In this document: positions 8,139 through 17,052 of the stretch, one piece after another
Layout: the number at the start of each line of letters is the position of its first letter
How positions within the stretch are numbered: the stretch's first letter is position 1
Source of the DNA: Candidatus Cloacimonadota bacterium
GTDB lineage: Bacteria > Cloacimonadota > Cloacimonadia > Cloacimonadales > Cloacimonadaceae
NCBI GenBank assembly: GCA_020532545.1
Contig: JAJBAW010000004.1
Coordinates: forward strand, 1-64,000
DNA: 64,000 bases
Direction: 5' to 3'
Made by a program: the position numbers and the translations under genes
The notes under the pieces: generated by a model
The model's input: the letters and a program-made list of their open reading frames with translations, nothing else
Database searches by the model: none
Told to the model about the DNA's origin: nothing

Positions 8139-9203
8139 ATGAACGAAAGACTCTTGGAATATCTGAATAAGCACGGGAAATCACCTGTGGACTATGTGCT
8201 GTCCAAATTTGAGCACCACGACATCGTCCTGCTGGGCGAAATGCACGGGGTTGGGCAGCAATTGGCACTTTATCACAAGCTCATTCCCAGGCTGGCGGAA
8301 CACGGCATCGGCACTATAGCCTATGAATTTGCCAGAAGGGAAGATCAAGCCTTGGTGGACGAACTCCTGGACAAAAGCGATTTTGATCTGCCGCTGGCGA
8401 AAAAGATCATGATCAAGCAAGAGGCCTATTGGGGATATCAGGAGTATCTGGATGTGTTCAGGCTGGTGTGGTCTGTGAATAAAGAGCTCCCAGCCTCGCA
8501 GAAAATCAGGATTCTGGGGCTGAATGATTCCATCAATTGGCCGCTGTACAACCAGATCTGCCGCCAGGAAAACCGCGAACCGAACGCTGAGGAAATCAAA
8601 GAGTGCTGGAAGGGCTGTGGAGAGATGTATTGGGCAGATGTCATCAGTGAGCACCATAGCCCAAATCAGACTAATATCCTGGGCATCATGGGCTCTCATC
8701 ATGCTTTCACCAAATACAAAGAACCAAGCTGGCGTCTGGAAGGTGATGAGAAAGTCTTTACTGGATTTGAAATGGTGAGATTTGGCAATTATCTTCAAGA
8801 ACGCTATGGTGAAAAGCTCTTCAATATCGGTTTTTACGATCCCTGGGAGAGTAGAATGGCCGCTGAGAAGTCTCTGCACCCCGCAGGAGGCATTATCGAG
8901 CAGGTGATATGTCCTCACTACCCGGAGCTTGGTTTTGATCTGAAAGATAGTCCTCTGGGGGATCTACAGGATGAGAGCTTCTATGCCCTGGGTTATGCGG
9001 ATTTCCGGCTCAAGGATATTTACGATGGGATGATCTATACGGGGCGCTTGCAGGATCTGCAGTCTATGACTCCGATCGCGGATTTCATCGATGAAGAGAA
9101 TATCAGCCTGTTTCGGGATTATGTGGCCTACAATGATGATGCGGATAAAAGCATTGCAGAGCTGAATGCCATCATCCGTGGGTATGCAAGGCTTGAGACC
9201 TGA
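8139..9203 (+). CDS. TIKI/ChaN/EreA-like fold protein
   Basis: A 354-residue protein with no signal peptide. Motifs typical of the ChaN/TIKI/erythromycin-esterase-like superfamily are present: HDIVLLGEMHGVGQQ near the N-terminus, TIAYEFARREDQ and ILGIMGSHHAF in the middle. Members of that fold include haem-binding lipoproteins, Wnt-cleaving proteases and macrolide esterases, so the reaction cannot be stated. An ATG at 8139 after AGCGAGGAAAG is preferred to the upstream in-frame ATG at 8055, which has no ribosome site. It stands alone, with a repeat-rich region downstream. Confidence 0.6.
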   Translation: MNERLLEYLNKHGKSPVDYVLSKFEHHDIVLLGEMHGVGQQLALYHKLIPRLAEHGIGTIAYEFARREDQALVDELLDKSDFDLPLAKKIMIKQEAYWGYQEYLDVFRLVWSVNKELPASQKIRILGLNDSINWPLYNQICRQENREPNAEEIKECWKGCGEMYWADVISEHHSPNQTNILGIMGSHHAFTKYKEPSWRLEGDEKVFTGFEMVRFGNYLQERYGEKLFNIGFYDPWESRMAAEKSLHPAGGIIEQVICPHYPELGFDLKDSPLGDLQDESFYALGYADFRLKDIYDGMIYTGRLQDLQSMTPIADFIDEENISLFRDYVAYNDDADKSIAELNAIIRGYARLET

Positions 9204-9224
9204 GCAGCGCGGGGATTAGGGCAT

Positions 9225-9421
9225 GTAGGGGCGTTGGGCTGAACGCCCAAAACACAGCGATGTGTGGTTCATACACATTCCGCCGGGCATAACGCCCCAA
9301 AACACATCCAGTTGATCATAACGCGCGGGGTTGGGTTTTACGCAAGGATTGGGCTTTCACCCAAAGCCCCTACAATGCAATCCGATGGGCATGGAATCGG
9401 GCTTTCGCCCAAAGCCCCTAC
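9225..9421. repeat. REP-type palindromes downstream of the TIKI-like gene
   Basis: A forward copy starts GTAGGGGCGTTGGGC at 9225. A degraded copy lies near 9282-9312. Two reverse copies end in CCCCTAC at 9367-9373 and 9415-9421, each preceded by a GGGCTTTCNCCCAAAGCCC hairpin. The forward and reverse heads form an inverted-pair (REPIN-like) layout, related to the elements around the transposase at 19175-19999. Confidence 0.8.
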
Positions 9422-9537
9422 AGAACACCCGCACCCCCAAACACCCGCACCAAGAACTCCTGCACCCCCAAACACCCGCACCAAGAACCCCGAACACCCG
9501 CACCCAGAACTCCTGCACCCCAAAACTCCCACACCAA
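9422..9537. repeat. C-rich, nearly G-free degenerate repeat
   Basis: Imperfect copies of ACACCCGCACC and AAGAACTCCTGCACCCC follow each other. The minus strand of this stretch carries many GGG and GGGGG runs and could form G-quadruplexes. It lies beyond the terminator of the gene that ends at 9623. Frames open through it look like low-complexity noise. Confidence 0.7.
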
Positions 9538-9566
9538 TAAAACAAAGCCGCGAGAACTCCCGCGGC
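9538..9566 (-). terminator. Intrinsic terminator of the 842-residue cargo gene
   Basis: On the minus strand GCCGCGGGAGTTCTCGCGGC (9566-9547) folds into a GC-rich stem followed by TTTGTTTTA. It lies about 57 bases after the stop of the gene ending at 9623. Confidence 0.8.
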
Positions 9567-9622
9567 CTTGTCTATCAGAGCCATTTGAGGATTAATTCAA
9601 ACAGCGCTATTCTATAATTAGG

Positions 9623-12151
9623 TTATTTCATCAATACAGCTTTCTTATTGAAGCTCTGGTTTCCAGCTTGCATCCGGATGTAGTACACGCCGGTGGCCAG
9701 GCTTCTGCCACTATTGTCATCGCCGTTCCAGGCCAGATTATAATTACCGGCATTTTGCAGGCCTTCTTCGAAGCTGCGCACCAATTGGCCGCGGCTGTTG
9801 TAGATCCTGATGCTTACTGGAGCCGCATCCACCAAGGCATAGCTGATGGTCGCACTGGGATTGAAAGGATTCGGGAATACTTTCTTAAGCTCGGTAACTT
9901 TAGGGATCACTGGGGTTTGCTGATCATTTCCCTCTTCGTAAACCAGGGTAAGGGGGCCATGAAAGCTCTCGCTGCCATTCAGATCTGCAATCTGCAACCA
10001 GTAGTAATAAGTGCCAGGGCCATTCAGCTCTTTGTCCTTATAAATATATACCTGTTGCTGCGAACTATTGGTAGCGGGGATGAGACTACTGATCAACAGG
10101 GCATCCGCCAAATCGCCTTCAGTATTGCGATAGATGTAGAATCCACTAACGCCGGTCTCAGTTTGAGTAACCCAGGTGAGCACCGCTTGGTTGCTGGTGT
10201 TCAGGGCTACGGTGAAAGAGGAGAGTTCGACGGGGAGGGTGGGATTATCATTCATAATAACTACCACTTCTCCCTTGGCATCGAAATTGACATCTTCAAA
10301 GAGATGGCTGTGAGTATATTCATCAATAATATCTGCTTGGAGAACCAGATTATCTGAGCTAATCAACCAGCAATACCAGCCTAAACCGGTAAACGAAGAG
10401 TGTCTATTCACCCTGACGTCTTTGATGCCGGTCGAAGTAATGGTATAAATCACAGCCGGGATACCGGTGTCAGGTCCTAGCAAATCATCTGGAATAGTTC
10501 CGCCATCGGCAATCGTAGCACCAGATGCAGTTCCGTCGCCGTTGATTACAATTTCGGAAGCTGCGGGAGCTTTGGTGCTAACTTCGATCTCATTGGAATT
10601 AGGGCTGGTTTGGGCATAGGCATCGTAGGCGCGCACTACATAGTAATAGGTGGTTTCAGGGGACAGGCCAGTAACTTCGTAGCTGGTCACATTGCTGACA
10701 TCGAGGTCTTGGAAGTCAGTAACATAAGTTGCAGAACTTTGGTTACAAAGAATGGAGACATCGTCAAAATAAAAGCTTCCACCCGACCGGGCAGTTATAA
10801 CCCAGCGCAAGTAATAATCGCCTGTTAGATTAAGATCAATATACTTCTCAGTATAAGTGCTTGTTACATCACCAGCATCAGTAGGAGTTGCGGTATATGT
10901 CGCCTGATCAGTCCAATCAGTACCATCGGGTGAGCTTTGAACTTTAGCTGTGTAATTAGCTGACGCGGCAGAAGTCCGTGCCCAGAAAGAGCATGATGTA
11001 GGATCTGAGATAATAGGAGTTTGAACCCAACCATCAGGTCTATTCATACCGGCATAATATGTGCCATCATGGGCATTTACTTCAATATTTTGTATATACG
11101 AACCAGTTGATGATAATGTCCAATCTGTTGGTGGTGTGTCAGTAAGATAACCCTCAAATCCTTCTGCTAATGCACCAGAAGCGGAAGAGCTTTGATAGAC
11201 GTCCAGTTTATAACCAGTTGCATTGTCTACTGCGTCCCAGTTTGCTGTGAAGCTATTGTATGTTGTAGCTGTGGCATCAGTGGCAACAGGAGCATCTGGA
11301 GCAGGCGGTGTAGTAACTTCACCACTTAAGGAAACAGTCTTATCGTCAGCATCAGTTGAGGAGCAGGTCACTGTTCCAGTATAGCTTGTTCCGATGGCCA
11401 AATCAGCAACTTGGTGAACGTAAATTGTCTTGGAAACGCTTCCGCTTGTAGGAGTGAAAGACAATGAAGAACCGAATGTCCCACCAGAGGTTGAGGAGAT
11501 TTCATAATTGGAAGTTACTGAAACCAAAAGAAGGTCTGTAAGGTCCGAGCCGGTGAGCTCAAAAGATTGCTCAACCGAGGGGCCATCGCCAACTACATAA
11601 GTAAAGTTGATTGGGGTGGCTGACACCACGTTAATTGTGGGGGTAGCAGCTCCAGCATAACCAGTCCACTCTATATTATCCACTATGACTTGAGTAGATG
11701 TAACATTCCTAATCTCGATTATTATGTCCCCTGGGACATTTATGCCACTAATTAAAAATATGTGTTCATCATAGTCATTAAAACCTACACTTGTTCCCAT
11801 AGAAACATTATTAACGAATAACTCAACCTGTCTGTTTCCTTTACCAGTAAAGCCTTTGTATAACTTTACACTAAAGTCGCCAATTCCGCCACTGATAGTG
11901 CTGGACGTAACTTTGCTATTGTCAGCTACACGTCTGAGCATTAATGCTGGAAGAGCAATACCGGAGTTGTTTGTATCACCATTATCATCTCTGGATGCAA
12001 CATAAGACCAAGTAATTCCATCGTTTCCTTCAAAACTACCATCTACATAACTGCTGCCAACGGTCAAGTTTGTAAAGTCTTCAAGACCTTGTCCCCAAGC
12101 CATACCAACCAGCAGCAAGCTCAGCGTAAATAATAAAATCAGTTTTTTCAT
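9623..12151 (-). CDS. Large secreted multi-domain T9SS cargo
   Basis: An 842-residue exported protein. The start at 12151 (MKKLILLFTLSLLLVGMAWG) is chosen because GGAGG lies just before it; an in-frame ATG at 12169 has none. After the signal peptide come a beta-rich domain, an Ig-like region (TPTINVVSATPINFTYVVGD) and a fibronectin type III-like segment (FTANWDAVDNATGYKLDVYQ). An anchor-J-like segment (DTPPTDWTLS, SFYFDDVSIL) follows. The end is a module starting PVELSSFTVALNTSNQ plus a FlgD-like sorting domain with VFPNPFNPSATISYAL. The last ~190 residues closely resemble those of the protein at 35577-36938. It is probably a surface adhesin or binding protein; no catalytic site is visible. 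Confidence 0.82.
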   Translation of the reverse strand: MKKLILLFTLSLLLVGMAWGQGLEDFTNLTVGSSYVDGSFEGNDGITWSYVASRDDNGDTNNSGIALPALMLRRVADNSKVTSSTISGGIGDFSVKLYKGFTGKGNRQVELFVNNVSMGTSVGFNDYDEHIFLISGINVPGDIIIEIRNVTSTQVIVDNIEWTGYAGAATPTINVVSATPINFTYVVGDGPSVEQSFELTGSDLTDLLLVSVTSNYEISSTSGGTFGSSLSFTPTSGSVSKTIYVHQVADLAIGTSYTGTVTCSSTDADDKTVSLSGEVTTPPAPDAPVATDATATTYNSFTANWDAVDNATGYKLDVYQSSSASGALAEGFEGYLTDTPPTDWTLSSTGSYIQNIEVNAHDGTYYAGMNRPDGWVQTPIISDPTSCSFWARTSAASANYTAKVQSSPDGTDWTDQATYTATPTDAGDVTSTYTEKYIDLNLTGDYYLRWVITARSGGSFYFDDVSILCNQSSATYVTDFQDLDVSNVTSYEVTGLSPETTYYYVVRAYDAYAQTSPNSNEIEVSTKAPAASEIVINGDGTASGATIADGGTIPDDLLGPDTGIPAVIYTITSTGIKDVRVNRHSSFTGLGWYCWLISSDNLVLQADIIDEYTHSHLFEDVNFDAKGEVVVIMNDNPTLPVELSSFTVALNTSNQAVLTWVTQTETGVSGFYIYRNTEGDLADALLISSLIPATNSSQQQVYIYKDKELNGPGTYYYWLQIADLNGSESFHGPLTLVYEEGNDQQTPVIPKVTELKKVFPNPFNPSATISYALVDAAPVSIRIYNSRGQLVRSFEEGLQNAGNYNLAWNGDDNSGRSLATGVYYIRMQAGNQSFNKKAVLMK

Positions 12152-12438
12152 AATTCCTCCATGAATCATGTCGTATTATATTGTTATATATTCAATTTAT
12201 CTCAATGGTGCAACTATCTGTAGGTGTAGAATCTTGGCAAGGATTATTTTAGGTCTTAGGTCTTAGATTTTAGGTGTTAGCTGTTATGCATCAGAGGCTT
12301 AACCCTCAAATATGAGCAATAGTGCTCAGGAAGATTATTTAAGATATTTATTCATTTGTCCACAGTCTGTCTCCTCAGGAAAGATGTAGGCAATCCGGAA
12401 GCCTTATCCAAATAAAAACTTCAAGGAGAACAAGAATC

Positions 12439-12894
12439 ATGAAAACAAAGTTTAAATACGGAATCTCTGCTTATAGCGGAACCATCGATGAGATCACCTT
12501 CGCCAGTTACAAGAACGGGGCAATCTGCATTGCCCGCAAGTATGTGATGCCCAAGCTCACTGAGAACAACGCCGAGCTCGGTTCTGTGGGCAAGAATCTG
12601 GCCACTATCTATGGAGAGTGCAGCACGGCTTACAAATCCGACCTGCGCACTTATGCCGATCTTTACGGCCGTGAGATCACGGGATCCAAGCAGATCGCCC
12701 CGAACAGCTATGCCATCTTTGTGAAGATGTTTTACGCTTTCGCCGCTGCCAATGGTGGCAGTGTGGATCTGAAGAGTCTGAGTTATGGCGATCTGGCCAC
12801 GCTCTTCCCCGAGATCACCGATATCGCGGCCAGTGTGAATGAGGGCTTTTTGCCATACGTGACCGGCTCTGCGCTGCTCACCGAGAGCATGTAA
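12439..12894 (+). CDS. Hypothetical protein, first of a small pair
   Basis: I do not recognise this 151-residue protein. It has no signal peptide and begins MKTKFKYGISAYSGTIDEIT. Its N-terminal layout (a glycine turn, then ITFASYKNGAICIARKYV) recalls short beta-hairpin proteins of the DUF6266 type, which I mention only as resemblance. The centre and end are helical and alanine-rich (YAIFVKMFYAFAAANG). AAGGAG precedes the ATG. A second small gene follows within 12 bases, and a strong terminator at 13084-13115 closes the unit. Confidence 0.7.
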   Translation: MKTKFKYGISAYSGTIDEITFASYKNGAICIARKYVMPKLTENNAELGSVGKNLATIYGECSTAYKSDLRTYADLYGREITGSKQIAPNSYAIFVKMFYAFAAANGGSVDLKSLSYGDLATLFPEITDIAASVNEGFLPYVTGSALLTESM

Positions 12895-12905
12895 GGGAGA
12901 TGGCT

Positions 12906-13067
12906 ATGAAGATGATAGGCAATTCTCTAACGCATGAACTCGCCTCCCGCCTGAACGACTTGATCAATATCCCCCTGATAAGCGAGGAGAATGAGCAGGC
13001 TTTCTTTGAGCTGGTAGTTGCGATCCTGCTGCAGCTCCTCTTCGACAGCCTGGATATCTCTAAATAA
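12906..13067 (+). CDS. Very small hypothetical protein, second of the pair
   Basis: A 53-residue frame starting MKMIGNSLTHELASRLNDLI and ending in a hydrophobic helix (VVAILLQLLFDSLDISK). GGGAG at 12895-12899 is adjacent to an ATG at 12900 but properly spaced for the in-frame ATG at 12906, so 12906 is preferred. It sits between the 151-residue gene and the terminator at 13084. That position, the ribosome site and the amphipathic composition support a real gene. The function is unknown. Confidence 0.6.
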   Translation: MKMIGNSLTHELASRLNDLINIPLISEENEQAFFELVVAILLQLLFDSLDISK

Positions 13068-13083
13068 TCTCCTAATCAACCAC

Positions 13084-13115
13084 AAGGCTCCCGCGTCATG
13101 CGGGAGCCTTTTATT
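13084..13115 (+). terminator. Strong intrinsic terminator
   Basis: AAGGCTCCCGC (13084-13094), loop GTCAT and GCGGGAGCCTT (13100-13110) make a perfect 11-bp stem followed by a T-rich tail. It ends the small two-gene unit at 12439-13067. Confidence 0.9.
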
Positions 13116-13268
13116 ATGCCTGTGGAAAATGGCATATTATCAGGATCAGGACAGCTTGCAGGAGTGCGGGAATCTCTGAAAATGCGTCCCTGCTTCAGAA
13201 TAAATCCTGGAATAGGCACGGAAATTGTATGTAATTATGGAAAACAGCTTTGGAGACGAATATAAACG

Positions 13269-15254
13269 ATGAAAATTAGCTACCGTATATTGATCATGGT
13301 CTGCATAGGTCTATGCCTTGGCAGTGCTTTACAAGCCAATCAATTTAGTGCTGAGGGCCTGCATTTTGCCTGGGAGCAGCGCTTTACACAGACCGCTCCT
13401 CCTTTTGCGCCGGTAAGGCCGATTGCCGAATTTGAACCCGCCAGCTCGGTGATGATCCGCTATCCTCTGGGAATTCCCACTACTTTGGTGGTGGCGCTGG
13501 CCGAGACCGTGGATGTACTGTGTTTGGTGAGCAGCAGCTCTCAGATCAATTCTGCACGCAATATCTTCAGCGCTGCCGGAGTGAACCAGGATCGGGTGAG
13601 CTATATGATCGCCAGCACAGATTCATATTGGACGCGGGATTATGGGCCTTGGTTCCTCTTTGATGGCAGCGGAGAATATGGCGTGCTGGACTTTCAATAC
13701 AATCGTCCCCGCCCTGGTGATAACCTGGTTCCCCAGCTTTATGCCGATGAATTTGACCTGCCTTATTACGGCATGAATCTCAAGCAGACCGGTGGCAATT
13801 ATATGACGGACGGGATCAATACCGCAGCTCAAACGCAGATTGCCTACAGCGAAAACTCCAACAATCAGAGCAATGTGAATACCCTTATGCAGAACTACTT
13901 GGGTATCACGAATTATCACGTGGTGCAGGATCCGAATAATACCTATATTGATCACATCGATTGCTGGGGCAAGTTTTTGGCACCGGATAAGATTCTGATC
14001 CGCAGTGTGCCGCCCTCGCATCCTCAATATAACGCGATCGAGGCCACAGCGAACTATTTTGCCCAGCAGATCTCGGCCTGGGGCTACCCTTACCATGTGT
14101 ATCGGGTGAATACCCCGCAAAATCAGCCTTATTCCAATTCTTTGATCCTGAACGGCCGCGTCTTTGTGCCCACCATGAATAGCAGCTATGATGCCGCTGC
14201 ACTGCAGGTCTATGCCCAGGCTCTGCCGGGATATGAGATCATCGGAGTGCCGGGCAGCGCTTATACCCCCTGGGAAAGCACGGATGCCCTGCATTGCCGC
14301 ACGCACGAGATCCCGGATGCCCGGATGCTGGAGATCTCGCATCAGCCTTATTTTGGCGCGCAGGACTATAGCGAAGAATATGAACTTTTGAGCAATATAG
14401 TAGCTCATAGCGGGGCTGCGCTCAATGCAGATTCGCTGTTTGTGGCTTACCAATTGAATGGTTCAGACTGGCAATACAGCCTGCTGAATTCCACTGGCGG
14501 ATACGGCTATCAGGGCTTCATCACCGGCCACGCTGTGGGCGATACGATCCGCTATTATATCCAGGCGGCGGACCACAGCGGGCAGAAACGCAGTCAACCG
14601 GATTTTGCCGAACTGGATCCTCATATCTTTGTGGTGGCGGGTGATGCCCAGGCGCCTGTGCTCAGCCACAATCCAATAGAATCCATCGGTAAAGATGAAG
14701 TGACCTTTGTGGTACTGGCGGAAGATGAATCCGGCATTGTTTCAGTGACCATCAGCTACAGGATTGATGATGGCGCCAGCGAAAGCCAGGAGATGTTCTA
14801 TGGCGGCAATGACCTGTATATGTACACCCTGTTCCCGGATTTTGCGGAAGGTGACCAGTATTTTTACTATTCTATCAGAGCGGAAGACGGCTCTGGCAAT
14901 CTCAGTTGGTTGCCCGCCGAAAACCAATGGTATGAAGCGACTATCCTGCCCGTGAGTAATCCTGGGGACACCTTGGTGGCACTAGTGCAGAGCCTGAGGC
15001 TCTATCCGAATCCTTTGGGCAAGGGCCAGATCTTATCCATAGACTATCAACAGGATAAAGCGGCTACAGCCCAAATCAGCATTTACAACCTGCGCGGACA
15101 AGTGGTTTATGAAAACACAGTCTCCCAAAAACAGGGCAAAATAAGCTGGGATGGACGTGATAAAAGTGGAAGGTTTTCCACAACCGGCATTTATTTTCTA
15201 CTTTTTAAGACTCCTGAGATAGAGCGTAAGTGCAAGTTAATTATAGTACATTGA
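13269..15254 (+). CDS. Secreted PPAD-type peptidylarginine deiminase with T9SS domain
   Basis: A 661-residue exported enzyme. Residues 1-23 are a signal peptide. About residues 45-365 are a guanidine-deiminase domain of the Porphyromonas type (PAD_porph). Residues I can place against P. gingivalis PPAD are W121 and D124 (YWTRDYGPW), R146 and R148 (NRPRP), Y226, H229 and D231 (YIDHIDCW), N290 (NSLIL) and C343 (LHCRTHE). They correspond to W127, D130, R152, R154, Y233, H236, D238, N297 and C351. The paired arginines bind the carboxylate of a C-terminal arginine in PPAD, which favours protein citrullination over agmatine deimination. An Ig-like domain and a FlgD-like sorting domain (LYPNPLGKGQ, WDGRDKSGRF) follow. 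Confidence 0.85.
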   Translation: MKISYRILIMVCIGLCLGSALQANQFSAEGLHFAWEQRFTQTAPPFAPVRPIAEFEPASSVMIRYPLGIPTTLVVALAETVDVLCLVSSSSQINSARNIFSAAGVNQDRVSYMIASTDSYWTRDYGPWFLFDGSGEYGVLDFQYNRPRPGDNLVPQLYADEFDLPYYGMNLKQTGGNYMTDGINTAAQTQIAYSENSNNQSNVNTLMQNYLGITNYHVVQDPNNTYIDHIDCWGKFLAPDKILIRSVPPSHPQYNAIEATANYFAQQISAWGYPYHVYRVNTPQNQPYSNSLILNGRVFVPTMNSSYDAAALQVYAQALPGYEIIGVPGSAYTPWESTDALHCRTHEIPDARMLEISHQPYFGAQDYSEEYELLSNIVAHSGAALNADSLFVAYQLNGSDWQYSLLNSTGGYGYQGFITGHAVGDTIRYYIQAADHSGQKRSQPDFAELDPHIFVVAGDAQAPVLSHNPIESIGKDEVTFVVLAEDESGIVSVTISYRIDDGASESQEMFYGGNDLYMYTLFPDFAEGDQYFYYSIRAEDGSGNLSWLPAENQWYEATILPVSNPGDTLVALVQSLRLYPNPLGKGQILSIDYQQDKAATAQISIYNLRGQVVYENTVSQKQGKISWDGRDKSGRFSTTGIYFLLFKTPEIERKCKLIIVH

Positions 15255-15259
15255 GGATG

Positions 15260-15277
15260 TGTTGATATATTTCAACA
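15260..15277. promoter_or_regulatory. Palindromic motif shared with 37081-37098
   Basis: TGTTGATATATTTCAACA, with half-sites TGTTGA and TCAACA separated by 6 bases. The same 18 bases occur at 37081-37098. It could be a transcription-factor operator. It lies just after the stop of the deiminase gene and about 610 bases before potA. Confidence 0.4.
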
Positions 15278-15375
15278 GCCATATCGAAAGAAAGTCCATA
15301 TTTCTCCTTGACAGAATAGGTAGAGCCGACGATCTTGTAATCAGCCTACAGACCCTACATAGAATGCCCTCCGAG

Positions 15376-15415
15376 CAGTGGGGATGCCGCCCGGCATTCC
15401 CCACTGTATTTTTTT
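15376..15415 (+). terminator. Intrinsic terminator after the deiminase gene
   Basis: CAGTGGGGATGCCG and CGGCATTCCCCACTG pair with one bulged base, followed by TATTTTTTT. A TTGACA at 15308-15313 lies shortly upstream without a well-placed -10, so use as an attenuator for a downstream transcript is possible but unproven. Confidence 0.8.
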
Positions 15416-15432
15416 GCCCATTAAAAATTGTC

Positions 15433-15840
15433 TGGATTGCAGGCGTCTCGCTTGCAGGAGTGGGGGAGGTGAGCTCTTTTGATCAAGTCGGCTCCACTTT
15501 TGTTAAGGCTTGTGGTTTTTCTGGACACGAGACGTATCCAATCCAGCGGGCTTGTGGTTTTACTGGACACGAGACGTATCCAATCCAGCAAGTTTGGGGA
15601 TTTACTGGACACGAGACGTATCCAATCCAGCGGGCTTGTGGTTTTTCTGGACACGAGACGTATCCAATCCAGCGGGCTTGTGGTTTTACTGGACACGAGA
15701 CGTATCCAATCCAGCGGGCTTGGGGATTTACTGGACACGAGACGTATCCAATCCAGCAAGTTTGGGGATTTTCTGGACACGAGACGTATCCAATCCAGCG
15801 GGCTTGGGTTTTTACTGGACACGAGACGTATCCAATCCAG
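15433..15840. repeat. 42-bp tandem array with an inverted end copy
   Basis: Eight copies of CTGGACACGAGACGTATCCA followed by ATCCAG start at 15521, 15563, 15605, 15647, 15689, 15731, 15773 and 15815, exactly 42 bp apart. The 16-bp linkers fall into a few types (CGGGCTTG... and CAAGTTTG...). At 15433 lies a related arm in the opposite orientation (TGGATTGCAGGCGTCTCGC). The same two arms occur as an inverted pair at 53103-53213, so this looks like a MITE-like element whose right end was amplified. Because 42 is a multiple of three, long frames stay open through it, but none has a ribosome site. Confidence 0.85.
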
Positions 15841-15873
15841 CAAGCAAATACATAAACATAAACAGAGGATGCA

Positions 15874-17052
15874 GTGGAAGATATAATACTGGAAAATGTA
15901 AGCAAGGATTTTGGCTCCTTCACCGCGGTGGACGGTGTGAGCCTCACCATCAAAAGCGGAGAGCTCTTCTCCTTTTTGGGTCCCAGCGGCTGTGGCAAGA
16001 CCACTTTGCTGCGCATGATTGCCGGTTTTGAGACCCCCACCAGCGGCACCATCCGCCTGGGCAACCAGGAAATCACGGATTTACCCCCCTACAAACGCGA
16101 AGTGAATACCATCTTTCAAAACTATTCGCTATTTCCTCACATGACTCTTTTTGACAACGTCGCCTTTGGCCTGAGGATCAAGAAGATCCCCAAAGCCGAG
16201 ATCAAAGACCGCGTCCGAGAGATGATGACCCTGGTGAAGATGGAAGATCAAGCCCATAAGTTCCCGGATCAGATCTCCGGCGGACAAAAACAGCGCATCG
16301 CCATCGCCCGCGCTTTGATCAACAAACCCAGGGTGCTCCTTTTGGACGAACCTCTGGCTGCGCTGGACCTCAAATTGCGGCAGCACATGTTGATAGAGCT
16401 GATGAACATCCACGACGCGGTGGGCATCACCTTCATCTATGTGACCCACGACCAGGGTGAAGCGATGGGCATTTCAGACCGCCTTGCCGTGATGAACCTG
16501 GGCAAGATCGTCCAGGAAGGCCCGCCCGACGACATCTATGAACGTCCCGCCAGCATCTTTGCCGCTTACTTCATCGGTGAGACGAACTTCATCACCGGCC
16601 AGGTGAAGGCTCTTTACGAGGACTATCTGGAACTCAGTTGTGATGATGGCACCGGGCAGAGCTTTGAGATCGATTCCAGCTTTCAGAGGCCGCCTGTGGT
16701 AGGCAGCCGCGTCACCTTTTCGTTGCGTCCGGAAAAGATCGCCATCTCCCGCAACAAACCGCGCGCGCAAGACGATATCAATATGCTCAAAGGGCAGATC
16801 GAAGACATCCTCTATCTGGGCTCGCACACGCAATACATCGTGCGGGTGGGCAAGCTGAAATTCCGGGTATTCTCCCAGCACAAGCGCGTTTATTTCGATG
16901 ATAAAGCCCTGGATTGGGAAGAAAAGGTCTGGCTCTTTTGGCATGATACCGATACCTGGATGATCGAAGGCGATGCCTTGGAAGAGCTCACGGAAGCTCA
17001 GCTCAGTGAAGGCGGTCAGCTCAGCCGCGCTCTGAAACGGAGGGGATCTTGA
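15874..17052 (+). CDS. potA: Spermidine/putrescine-type ABC transporter ATPase PotA
   Basis: A 392-residue ABC ATPase that powers import through PotB/PotC-type permeases. The ABC domain (about residues 1-235) shows Walker A GPSGCGKTT, the signature ISGGQKQRIAIARAL, Walker B VLLLDEPLAALD and the switch histidine in YVTHDQGEAM. A C-terminal TOBE-type domain follows (SLRPEKIAISRN), as usual for importers of polyamines, sulfate, iron or maltose. The start is a GTG at 15874 after AGAGGA. The stop overlaps potB. Polyamine specificity is inferred from the PotB/PotC neighbours; no binding protein is adjacent. Confidence 0.88.
   Translation: MEDIILENVSKDFGSFTAVDGVSLTIKSGELFSFLGPSGCGKTTLLRMIAGFETPTSGTIRLGNQEITDLPPYKREVNTIFQNYSLFPHMTLFDNVAFGLRIKKIPKAEIKDRVREMMTLVKMEDQAHKFPDQISGGQKQRIAIARALINKPRVLLLDEPLAALDLKLRQHMLIELMNIHDAVGITFIYVTHDQGEAMGISDRLAVMNLGKIVQEGPPDDIYERPASIFAAYFIGETNFITGQVKALYEDYLELSCDDGTGQSFEIDSSFQRPPVVGSRVTFSLRPEKIAISRNKPRAQDDINMLKGQIEDILYLGSHTQYIVRVGKLKFRVFSQHKRVYFDDKALDWEEKVWLFWHDTDTWMIEGDALEELTEAQLSEGGQLSRALKRRGS

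Noticed and set aside
9264-9617. 117-residue proline-rich frame
   Set aside because: It runs across REP copies and the C-rich tract into a terminator; its composition is an effect of the repeats.
15308-15341. Promoter with TTGACA and TGTAAT upstream of the 42-bp array
   Set aside because: The spacer is 22 bp, too long for a convincing promoter, although a -35 without a clear -10 cannot be excluded.
15521-15840. CRISPR-like array (regular repeats of about 26 bp with 16-bp spacers)
   Set aside because: The linkers repeat among a few types, they are too short for spacers, and no cas genes are nearby. It is a tandem repeat.
15259-15886. Repeat proteins of 135-198 residues in several frames on both strands
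   Set aside because: The 42-bp period keeps all frames open without meaning. No ribosome site is present and the translations are pure repeats.
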